From Brachionus plicatilis (lineage: Eukaryota; Rotifera; Eurotatoria; Ploima; Brachionidae), in NCBI GenBank assembly GCA_010279815.1, contig QEOQ01000253.1, positions 1,202,575 to 1,213,862 of the forward strand: a stretch of DNA of 11,288 bases, given 5' to 3'. How positions within the stretch are numbered: the first letter of the stretch is position 1; every line of letters begins with the position of its first letter. The translations under genes and the position numbers were made by a program. Under the pieces are notes generated by a model that saw only the letters and a list, made by a program, of their open reading frames with translations, was not told where the DNA came from and did no database searches. Below are positions 1-7,980 of this stretch, piece after piece.

Positions 1-2073
1 TCAAATTTATCTAATATTTGATTGTTTTTTCTGTTTCTAAAGTTTGGAGTGTACACATCGGGGATCGATTTTTTTTTTTATTTTTTCATATTTTATTATT
101 TAATCTATAAATTAATCACAAAAGTAAGTTCTCATTTGAATTTTTTTTTGAAAAATTTTTATTTTGAAAATTGAGTGTTTTTTTGTTGTTTTTATTACAT
201 CATATTTTTAGAATGGTAAAATATAATTCAAAAATTCTTTCAGATTCGTAATCTGTGACTAAAATTACATAGGATTCAAAATTTAAAATAATATCCTTAT
301 ACATAAGATAACTACCTGAAATAATTTTCTAAAGCAAACTGAAAATAGTACCGAATGAGAAAGATTATAATTATCTATCTGTTTAGATTAAATAATATTA
401 TAAACTACTTTTTTTTGTTGAAAAACTTGCAAAATATATGAAAATAAAGGTTAATTTTTCGACATTTTAGATTTAATTAATTTATGTATTCAGTTTAATA
501 TTAAAAATTGATAAATATGGTATCAATCGATAGATAATTTTCTTCTCTACAATTTGATATAATTTTTAAGTTGTTTTGAAAATTATCTTGGAAAGATATC
601 TGTGCCGAACCATTTGGACCTTTCGGATAGGTTTACCATCTTCAAGATTTATTTATTTTTTTCGAGAGATTTTTTATCAATCATTAAAATACTACCAACT
701 ATTATTAAAAACAATCTTCTCTTTAAGATAAAAAAGGTTTTACGGAGGTAGGAAGAATTGTGTCAGACTACATAGATTTTTAGTAAAAAAAATTGATTTT
801 TACAATCTCTACGATAAAAAAGCTAAATTTATATTTAAATTTATTATTATTTTTTTGAAAAAACACTTATTTTAACGTTATTTTGGCCGATCTTTAAGAA
901 AAAAACAAAAAAAATTTTAAGTCAACATGTAATTCTCATAATCTAGAAAATTAGGCCTAAAAATGAGGGGTATGGGGTTCGGTTTTTCGACCGAGAGCTA
1001 TAAAATTTTTTTGTCTAAATTCTTTTTCGTCATGTAGGAAAACCTAAAATGATAATTTTCATCCTTATATAAGTTCCCTATCCGACTAGGGTTTATGATT
1101 TGGGGCACCTTAATTTTTTTTTAATTCTTAAGATTCTAATAAGTTTTTTATAAGAAAATTGGTGAAAGTTCAATTCATAGAATTTTTTATAGGGATAAAA
1201 TTAAAAAAATAAAATTTTTCAATAATCTCTCAATTTTTCATAGACAATAAATTGAGAAGACATTTCAAATTTTCCTTTTATCTACACGAAAATTCTAATT
1301 GAAAAAAATTTATTTCAAGAGTTAACAAAACGTAAATGCATCTAAAATTTGTTCTAAGAAACAATTTTAATGTAATTAAATATTTTTCTATAAATGATTG
1401 TAGCACAGTTTCTATGAAAAAAATTCTTAAAATTTAAAGTATTTTTGTATAAAATATTTTTCTATTAAACTTTATTCAATGGGTTTTGTTTGATTTTATT
1501 AATTTTCGGTGAATTGATACATCACCAATAAATTTTGGTTTAAAAATTAAAAGTATAAAATCAAAACACAAAATTAAAGAAAATTTAAGAAGTTAAAAAG
1601 AAAATGAAGATGAATTTGAAATTGAGACAAAAATTAGAACAAACCAATTAGTTTAAAGGTATTTTCTATAAAATGTTCTTTTAGTTGATTAATTAACTTT
1701 TGTGTGATTCAAATATTTATTTCTTTAATTTTTATTTATTGTTTAGTTATTGTAAATTTGAATTTTTTGTTTTTTTCCCCCGCCAATTTATAAAGTCTTA
1801 AAGTAAAAATTCGTTTTTTTTGTCTCTTTTAAATCATTAAATTTTAGAGCTAACTGAGTTAATTTCCCTAATTTTTTGAGATAAATCAATGGGAAGATTT
1901 AGCTAAAAAAAATTGGTTAATACAAGTTCTAGCATTAATTTACATATTTTTATTGAATATACATTGAAAAACATGTTAAATTAAAATTTATTTGGACATG
2001 AAAATTTAAAAAAAATTTAATTATGCCTTAAAAAAATGAATTAATTTCAATTATAAAATTTTTCTTAATTTAG
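1..2073 (+). other. A+T-rich non-coding stretch, probably upstream intron of the CAMSAP gene
   Basis: The CKK exon at 2074 begins in the middle of a glycine codon directly after a TTTAG acceptor, so at least the right-hand end of this stretch is intron. I read all frames on the plus strand looking for the preceding CAMSAP exon and found no convincing one. If none exists here, this intron exceeds 2 kb, in contrast to the 44-55 base introns elsewhere in the window. Two patches are less A+T-rich than their surroundings (about 602-650 and 866-1110) and are discussed in the findings. Small inverted repeats occur, for example the 10-base palindrome TTAGGCCTAA at 951-960, but nothing diagnostic. Confidence 0.55.
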
Positions 2074-2622
2074 GTCCCAAACTTTACAAACGTTTGACCG
2101 GAAAAACAAACAAATCAACAATTATTAACTCATTGAATCAATTAGTTCTTGCTGGCACTGTAAACGCACAATTAAGAAAACAAGTTATTGAAGTAGATCC
2201 ATTTTGTATTGAAAATTACAAAAATTTTTAAAAAAAATTTATTCTAGGAAATCGAGGGTTCGGATGCGCGTCACTTTGTAATATTGTTCCGTGATTACCA
2301 TTTGCAATACCGAGGAGTTTATTTCTACACTTCGGAAGCCGATTATATCGAGAAAATAGTTGGTCAAGGCCCAGCAAGAATCAGCGAGGATATGATTGAG
2401 AAATATTATAAATACAACTCGGGTGGTAAGCAGTTTTCGCCAGTCCAAACAAAACATTTAAGTATTCAATGTGATGGTGTGACCATACACAGCGCCTACT
2501 GGCAAACAAGAAAGGCAAGTAACCCAGTTACTAATGTAAACCAAATGGGGTATAACCAATCACAATATTCAAATTATAGCCAATCGCCTATGGCCGGTAA
2601 TCAAGGCACATTGAGACGATAA
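2074..2622 (+). CDS. CAMSAP/Patronin family protein, C-terminal CKK domain (partial gene, last two exons)
   Basis: CAMSAP/Patronin proteins bind and stabilise microtubule minus ends in the cytoplasm; the C-terminal CKK domain contacts tubulin. Exons: 2074-2192 and 2248-2622, separated by a 55-base GTAGAT...TCTAG intron in phase 0. The first base of the opening glycine codon lies in an unseen upstream exon. The first exon reads G-P-K-L-Y-K-R then a KTNKSTIINSL segment, matching the CKK start GPKLfKe..aKSNKpII. The second gives SDARHFVILFRD, QYRGVY, a GQGPARIS turn, KYYKYNSGGKQF, TKHLS and DGVTIHSAYW, all family landmarks. Splicing at this intron gives exactly the family spacing between the NAQ and SDARHF segments. 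After the last tryptophan a tail of about 35 residues, rich in Asn, Gln, Ser and Tyr, runs to the TAA at 2620-2622. The calponin-homology and coiled-coil parts lie upstream of the window or were not seen. Family assignment is very likely; the left boundary is certain only as a splice site. Confidence 0.93.
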
Positions 2623-3257
2623 CTTTTTTGTACCAAGATTTGTTTTTACTAATGATAATTGAATTTAATCTGTTTAAGAGATGTTTTATAAAATTTGCCC
2701 GATCTTTTTTTAATTACAGGGTCTTTTATTTCAATGATGTTTTGTAGCTTTTTTTGTTTATAAACAAAAATTGGGATTTTTTAAAGTTTTATGAAAAATC
2801 AAAATTTTTTCTCCAATTTTTAAATAAAATGGATTGGTTTTATTTACTTTTTATAGATAATTTCTTTATTGTTAAATTTTTTTTTTCTAAATTTTAGATC
2901 TTAAAGCGATGATTTTTATCTTTAAAGCGACTTTGACGAAAATGTTGTTTTTTATCAAATTAAAAATCTTAATCGAATTATTTACTCTTAATGTTTTAAA
3001 AACGATATAAATTATTTCAATAATTGTAATTACTTTAAAATTTAATAAATTAATTAAAAGAACATTTCTCCTCACTCAATTATTTTGTCGAAATTTTATA
3101 ATTAAAAAATTGAATGGAAAAAAAATCAAAAAAGAGTATTAAAATTTACAGAATAATAAAAAAATAGTCTTTTTTTTGCAAAAGAAAAAAAATTTTCTAA
3201 AAATTTATTAACAATTATTAAATTTTTGAAATAAACAAACAAATTATTTATAATGCA

Positions 3258-3259
<2 letters not shown>
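2623..3259 (+). other. CAMSAP 3' UTR and A+T-rich intergenic DNA
   Basis: No coding signal was found. The first part should be the 3' UTR of the CAMSAP gene, ending near the polyadenylation signal at 2823. The remainder is homopolymer-rich A+T sequence up to the trinucleotide tail of the first retrotransposon. A short minus-strand reading frame at 2887-3075 consists almost only of Ile, Leu, Asn, Lys and Val and looks like chance. Confidence 0.5.
2823..2828 (+). promoter_or_regulatory. Candidate polyadenylation signal AATAAA of the CAMSAP gene
   Basis: This is the first AATAAA on the plus strand after the CAMSAP stop codon, about 200 bases downstream. A T-rich stretch with GGTTTT follows. In such A+T-rich DNA the hexamer is weak evidence alone; position and strand are what support it. 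Confidence 0.4.

Positions 3260-3291
<32 letters not shown>
3260..3291 (+). repeat. (TTA)n microsatellite, about 10 copies; 3' tail of the minus-strand retrotransposon
   Basis: About 31 bases of uninterrupted TTA/ATT repeat on the plus strand, reading as AAT on the element's sense strand. It sits exactly where the 3' tail of the retrotransposon fragment is expected, so I read it as that tail and not as an independent microsatellite. Confidence 0.8.
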
Positions 3292-3494
3292 TATTTGTTT
3301 TTCTGTTCGAGCATACGCTCCTTCAGATAAAAAAAAAAAATAAAATAAAATAATCAAAACAGTTTAAAAACTTTTAAATTTTAAATAAGTTATTTTTCAT
3401 TTATGAATGAAAGGATGAGATACAAAAATAATAATTAAATAGCTGGGAGAAAAAAGAAAAAAAACAGTAAAAAACAAAAAATATAGATAAGATC

Positions 3495-3979
3495 TTAAGA
3501 GTCAGAAAATTTTTGTATAATTAGGTAGCAGCTACATAGAGGAGTGGGATTCGTAATAAATCTAGAATCGAAGCCTCTTTGATACTCCGAAACAAGTCTT
3601 TTAGTCAATGAAACTGAATAATCAAGAGCATAACGAAGGTAATTTTCTAAGAGATTGCTTAATCTGTGGTCAATTTTACTGATATTCAATTTATTTTCTG
3701 CTTCATAGAATAATGATTCAGAGGAGGTTCTGAGAGGAAGTTTTAGAATGCATCTAACAGCAGTATTTTGAATAACTTGTAACTTTTGTAAACCTGATTC
3801 GGAGAATGAGTTAAGACATGGAAAATTATAATCCAGAATTGAGCCAATAAGTGCCTTGTAAAGACTAGCTAGTGTATTTCATTGTCAAAATAAATTTTAG
3901 CAATAAGTTTTTGATTGAGAATAAATGAAATATAGAGTTCAATTGGAGAAGTAGAATACATTTTTGGCGCAATCTTGGA
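3495..3979 (-). pseudogene. Non-LTR retrotransposon ORF2 remnant, reverse transcriptase C-terminal region
   Basis: The main frame reads back from the TAA at 3495-3497 to about 3880. It contains the thumb-type sequence of non-LTR reverse transcriptases: a SLYKALIGSILDYNFP segment (the usual pattern is lYksLirpvLeYg.pvw), then LQKLQVIQNTAVRCILKLP (usual LqrvQnkalRiilklp), then a leucine-rich helical stretch. A TGA closes this frame near 3883. A second frame, holding IAPKMYSTSP and the residues after it, continues upstream to about 3979. This is a frameshift joining two pieces of one original protein. The catalytic YxDD palm and the endonuclease are absent, so the copy is dead. No RNase H domain is visible. 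I assign it to non-LTR reverse transcriptases generally, probably in the jockey or I groups, without more precision. Confidence 0.75.
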
Positions 3980-4268
3980 TTAAAATTTTTTTAAGGCACA
4001 TCTTTTAATTAGAATTATTCAAAAAAAAATTTATTTATTATTTATTTTTTCTAAAGCACGGTTTTGTATTTTTGTTTCATATTCAATATTTCACAACAAT
4101 AATAATATTTTTATGAATAGAATTATATAAATTTAATATTTGGATTAAGGGTACCTAAAAAAAATTTTAAGGTTCCTTTAATCAAATTTAAAAAAAAAAT
4201 TGTTAAATAATTTTTGTCAAACAAATTTTTTTCAAATCATTTCACCTAAAACGTCTAAAAATAAGTTA
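3980..4268 (+). other. A+T-rich spacer between the two retrotransposon insertions
   Basis: About 290 bases of A+T-rich DNA with no coding signal. Bases 4261-4269 (ATAAGTTAT) may be one side of an imperfect target-site duplication of the CR1-like element; see the findings. Confidence 0.5.
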
Positions 4269-4286
4269 TAGTAGTAGTAGTAGTAG
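4269..4286 (+). repeat. (TAG)6 trinucleotide tail of the CR1-like element
   Basis: Six perfect TAG units on the plus strand, read as CTA/ACT on the element strand, form the extreme 3' end of the retrotransposon. CR1/L2-type elements end in short tandem repeats and not poly(A), and host-like A+T-rich DNA begins right after them. Confidence 0.85.
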
Positions 4287-4297
4287 TCTGAGCTGTA

Positions 4298-4358
4298 ACA
4301 CATAAGTGTGAGTGCAGTTCATAACGCTGCACTTTATCAGCTTGCAACCTAAGTTGCA
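4298..4358 (-). other. Three consecutive stem-loops in the CR1-like 3' UTR
   Basis: Three perfect inverted repeats lie in a row just before the trinucleotide tail. In element order they are: TGCAAC-(4-base loop)-GTTGCA at 4358-4343; AGTGCAG-(9-base loop)-CTGCACT at 4333-4311; ACAC-(4-base loop)-GTGT at 4309-4298. The spacing from the last stem to the repeat is about 11 bases. Structured 3' ends are recognised by the reverse transcriptase in several CR1/L2-related elements, so this is likely the template-recognition signal. The stems are read directly from the sequence; the role is inferred. Confidence 0.7.
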
Positions 4359-4379
4359 TTAAGTCAAAGTTCCTCAGTA

Positions 4380-7300
4380 TCAGATTCTGTAAACAGATCT
4401 TCTCCAGGTCTCCGACTTCATATGTCTATCAATTTTGGCCTTAAACTGATTGACCGTATCAGTCCCTACTATTTCCGAGGGTAAAAGGTTCCAGGTTGTA
4501 GCTGTTCGGTTAAGTAAGAATTTATCCCTCATTGTCCCTCCTTGCTTATCCCTTGTTATTTGGCTATTGTCTCCTGCTTGTCCCCTCACTTACTCCCTCA
4601 TTCTCTCTAATATCCAAATCTATCTTCTCGAACCCTTTCCTTAGCTTAAATATTTGTAATAAGTCCCCTCTTTTCCTTCTTGTTTCCAGGTCTGTTAAAC
4701 CAAGCTCCCTAAGTCTTTCTTCGTACTCTAATCCTCTTAATTCTATTACCATCTTAGTCGCCCTTTTCTGGATTCCCTCGACCTTATTAATTTCACTTCT
4801 TGTCATAGAATTCCATACCGCCGAAGCGAATTCTAAATGCGTTCTGACGAAAGCTGGGTAAAGCTTTTTAAACAACTCTATGTTAAAAAATTTGAAAGTT
4901 TTTCTCATTCTACCTAAAGCAGTGTTAGCTTTAGATACCGCCGCTTCTACTTGTTTACTATGTTTCCCATCATTTGAAACCATAATACCCAGATCTTTCT
5001 CAACCTCGGATTCCTGCAACCATACTTTTTCTTCCCCATGTTGAATGTAATAATTGTTTCTAGGGTTCTTCTTCCCGTAATGCATGATTTTGCATTTATT
5101 ACTGTTTAAGGACATTGACCACTTCTTGCACCAGTTATCTATTTCATTTATATCTGCTTGTAAAACTGATTGTGACACTTCGTTCCCCTCTGAAATCACC
5201 TTACTATCATCAGCGTACATCTCCATAATGTTATTTATTTTGTCTGGCAAGTCATTGATATATATCGTGAAAAGTAAGGGACCTAATACTGATCCTTGAG
5301 GCACACCACTTGTAATATTTCTCCACCTTGATTCTGACGTGCCCATAACCACCTTTTGCCTTCTATCGCTCAAGAATGCCTTAATCCAGTCGAGCAGTTT
5401 ACCACATATTCCATAAGCTCTTAACTTGATGAGTAGTTTTCTATGTGAAACCATATCAAAAGCCTTCTCGAAATCCGTGTATAGAACATCTACCCACTTA
5501 TTATTACCCACGCTCATCGACACCTTATGCTGACACTCCAAAAGGTTAGTTACACACGCCTTGAGTTGAACAAAACCATGCTGTCTACTAGAGATCAAAC
5601 TGTACTTGTTTAAATGTGCTGTTATCCAATCTCTAACTATTCCTTCCATTACCTTACAACATACTGATGTCAAGGAAACTGGTCGGTAATTTGACGCCGT
5701 GAGTTTACTCCCTTTCTTGTACAATGGGAAAATATTCGCTTCCCTCCATTCATCCGGTACGTCTCTCTCATTTAATGATTTGCTGAAAATGATGGCGAGT
5801 GCTTTTGACAACTCTTGAGTGCAACTTATTAATACCCTTTGTGTGACCCCGTCTCCGCCTGGTGACTTGTCGCAATTTAGTTTCTCCAACCTTGTTTGCA
5901 CATCCCTACTCTCCAATCTTTCTTCTCCATCACACTTGAACTCAGTTCTCATTTCAAATTTCTGAAAGTCACCAAGGTCTACCGAAAAGACCGATTCGAA
6001 TTGTTCATTTAAAATCTCCGCTATCTCACATCTGTCTGTTGTTGTACTCCCGTCTTTCTTAGTTAAAGAACCAATTCTCTCACTCACCTTTTGCTTGCTC
6101 TTCATGTAGCTGTATAGTACTTTTGGATTCTTAGAGTAGTTGCTTGCAAGCCTCAACTCATAAGCTGAGATATTAGTGTTCATGACCCTTTTAACATTTT
6201 TGCTAATTTCTTTGTACTCTTCATATTTCCCAGTATCTCTTCTATGGCCTTGCACCCAACTGCGCCATAAATTGCACTTTCTTCTCATCAACGATTTGAG
6301 ATCTTTCGTTAGCCACGGTGGCCGGATCCTTCGATTCGCATCAATTTTTATCTTTGGAATAAATCTCTCACAAGCTTCATTATATATTTTCAGGAACTCT
6401 TTATAAGAATCGCGGATGTTCTTGTCCACAAGAGCAACTCTCCAATTGATGCTCTCAAAGAATTTGTTCATTCTTATATAGTCCCCCTTCTTGTAGTTGA
6501 AATTACTCCTCCTAAACCTGTACCCAAACTCTTTCATCTTCTCCTTTAACTTGTATCTCCAACTCATACTCAAATGACCATTCTCCTTGCCACCGAGGAC
6601 TTCTCCTGGTTCAAGGTTATCCATTCTCTCCTGCGCCTCCGTTATGATTAGATCCAATATGTTAGTTAATTTATTTGGCTCCTTCTGGAAAGTTTTAAAA
6701 CAGACATTCTGAGTCAAAAACCCCTCGCTTAGACATTTCACAAATTCGGCCGCACTTTCTGTCTCTGTTAAAATTTTTGCCTCTAAATTATCACTCCAGT
6801 CCAGTTCAGTATAGTTGAAATCACCCACCAGTAATAACCCATTATATAACCCCCGTTTAACTAAATTATTCGCCATTTCTATCGATTTGATTATCTCTCT
6901 ATCTCTCACCTTGTGCGTCTCCTCACTTTCTGATACCCCCTTACTGTTTCTTATTACTTTTGGTCTATACATACACCCCAACAGAATTTTTTCCTTTCCC
7001 GATTCAGCTACACACCAGATTTGCTCAATTTTGTTTGAATTAAGTTGTTCGTTGTCGATTTCCGTGAAGTTGAAGGAACCTGAATCGCTAGCATATATAC
7101 AAACTCCACCTCCTCTCTTTCTACTACGATCTTTTCGGAAACATTCGTAGCCTTCAATGTTATTTACACTTAGTTCATTGAACCAAGTTTCAGAGATAAA
7201 CAATACATCATAGGTCTTCTCTATACACAACGATCTCAGTTCTTCCAACTTCTCCGGAGTTAATGATGTTGCATTCGCATACCAACAACTTAATTCACTC

Positions 7301-7611
7301 GAACCCTCAGAAATAAAAACAGACTTACCTGTATTTAACAAGGACTGATCAGTCAAACCTTCTAAAGCCTCATCTTCAAAACGCGCGCCCTCGTAGCCTG
7401 TCGATAACCTGCAAACCGTCTCCTCCACCAAATCTAGCGTGTATATACTGCCCTCGCCCTTATGTATCCCTGATCCACCATCTACCTTTTTATTTGATAT
7501 AAATATACTATAAATAAAATATAAAAATATGTAAGAAGCTAATAAAAACGCTAAATTATAAAGATATATAAAATCATATGATAATAAAATATTCAGTCTG
7601 CTTCTTAATAG
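4380..7611 (-). pseudogene. CR1-like ORF2: endonuclease plus reverse transcriptase, with a C-terminal frameshift
   Basis: ORF2 nicks the target DNA and reverse-transcribes the element RNA. Open frame: 7611 to the TAG at 4564-4566. Counting residue 1 at base 7431, an EEP-type endonuclease spans about 48-290, with NATSL (Asn53), SETW (Glu81), GDFN (Asp204, Asn206) and NGHLS (His286). The reverse transcriptase spans about 545-800, with YTDFEKAFD (Asp653), SGVPQGSVLG (708-717) and MYADD (Asp741, Asp742). A thumb/connection region follows. The frame closes at residue 955, but a second frame, open from 4589, continues the family's normal C-terminus (RDKFLLNRT, TWNLLPSEIV, FKAKIDRH) to a TGA at 4380-4382. 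A single indel between about 4567 and 4589 therefore shortened the protein by some 65 residues. There is no in-frame ATG until residue 153, inside the endonuclease. Sixty codons, including a hydrophobic stretch, lie between the ORF1 stop and residue 1. Catalytic residues look intact. Confidence 0.93.
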
Positions 7612-7980
7612 CTATAAGTCTTTGTAAATTTTTCGAAGCTCTCCACTTCGAATTCCCCAGTACCACTTCATCTCGGTTCCATTCACCATTGCCTTCCCAT
7701 ATTTCAAGAAACCGGTCCCATGCACCAGAGCTCCATTTCTTGCTTTTTGTTCAACTCTTAAACGCTTTTCGTTGGCCGCCTCACTCTCAGTCAAGTCGTT
7801 GTTTATGTACATATCCGTATATCCCTTATTTCTAAGCTCTTTTGCCTTCCTTAGAATTTCCGTCTTCACTTCCAGCTCTTCACATGCAATCAAAATAGGT
7901 CCATTCTCCTTGAATCTTGTCAGTTTGATTACATCAACATGTTCTACCAGTCCAATAGCAGAAAGTATCTTATAAATTAT
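7612..7980 (-). pseudogene. CR1-like ORF1, C-terminal fragment (5'-truncated)
   Basis: Non-LTR ORF1 proteins are RNA-binding chaperones that coat the element RNA. The frame is open from just after a TAA at 7981-7983 down to the TAG at 7612-7614, about 122 codons. It begins abruptly with KILSAIGLVEHVDVIKLTRF and contains EILRKAKELRNKGYTDMYIN followed by NDLT. That last motif (Y-x-D-x-Y-I-N-x-D-L-T) is typical of the C-terminal region of RRM-containing ORF1 proteins. A basic Glu/Lys/Arg helix follows. The N-terminal part is missing because the insertion is truncated. The stop codon lies in the same frame as ORF2, which starts immediately after it. Confidence 0.8.

Larger units (their letters stand above)
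3260..3979 (-). mobile_element. Decayed 3' fragment of a non-LTR retrotransposon (5'-truncated)
   Basis: Read on the minus strand, this block holds the C-terminal part of a reverse transcriptase (stop at 3495-3497), then about 200 bases of A- and T-rich 3' UTR. Near the end is a small hairpin, GAGC-GTAT-GCTC (about 3308-3319), then a short A-rich link and an AAT trinucleotide array at 3260-3291. A reverse transcriptase end followed by a 3' simple-sequence tail is the classical layout of a 5'-truncated non-LTR insertion. TAA/AAT tails are known in the I group, but the clade is not established here. The left limit is set by the repeat; the right limit by loss of the reading frame at 3980-3982. 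Confidence 0.75.
4269..7980 (-). mobile_element. CR1-like non-LTR retrotransposon, 5'-truncated within ORF1, nearly full ORF2
   Basis: On the minus strand the order is: end of ORF1 (7980-7612), ORF2 with endonuclease and reverse transcriptase (7611-4380, one frameshift), a 3' UTR of about 110 bases with three stem-loops, then six ACT repeats (4286-4269). The block is clearly less A+T-rich than the flanking DNA, which marks it as foreign to its surroundings. An apurinic-type endonuclease followed by a reverse transcriptase with YADD, no RNase H, and a short 3' repeat instead of poly(A) all fit the CR1/L2 side of the non-LTR tree. Truncation inside ORF1 is typical of incomplete target-primed reverse transcription. 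The long open ORF2 suggests a fairly recent insertion. It lies in the gap between two converging host genes. The truncation point is accurate to about 10 bases. Confidence 0.93.

Noticed and set aside
241..255. Inverted repeat CAGATT-CGT-AATCTG
   Set aside because: A six-base stem alone is expected by chance in a window of this size; no associated feature.
563..752. Stop-free plus-strand stretch of about 60 codons
   Set aside because: It has no ATG and a low-complexity Ile/Leu/Phe/Lys composition; adjacent frames are equally open, so there is no specific coding evidence.
2239..2457. 72-codon open frame on the minus strand
   Set aside because: It lies antisense to the CKK exon of CAMSAP, which has a clear family match; the antisense frame matches nothing.
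2887..3075. 62-codon minus-strand frame
   Set aside because: Composition is almost wholly Ile, Leu, Asn, Lys and Val, as expected for A+T-rich non-coding DNA; no splice partners or motifs.
4450..4861. Two overlapping plus-strand frames
   Set aside because: Both are antisense to the 3' part of the CR1-like ORF2, whose own frame is far longer and carries recognisable motifs.
5084..7150. Plus-strand frames at 5084-5299, 6176-6406 and 6815-7150
   Set aside because: All are antisense shadows of ORF2, with no family resemblance.
7578..7975. Plus-strand frames of 85 and 67 codons
   Set aside because: They are antisense to the ORF1 fragment, which shows the conserved Y-x-D-x-Y-I-N-x-D-L-T motif on the other strand.
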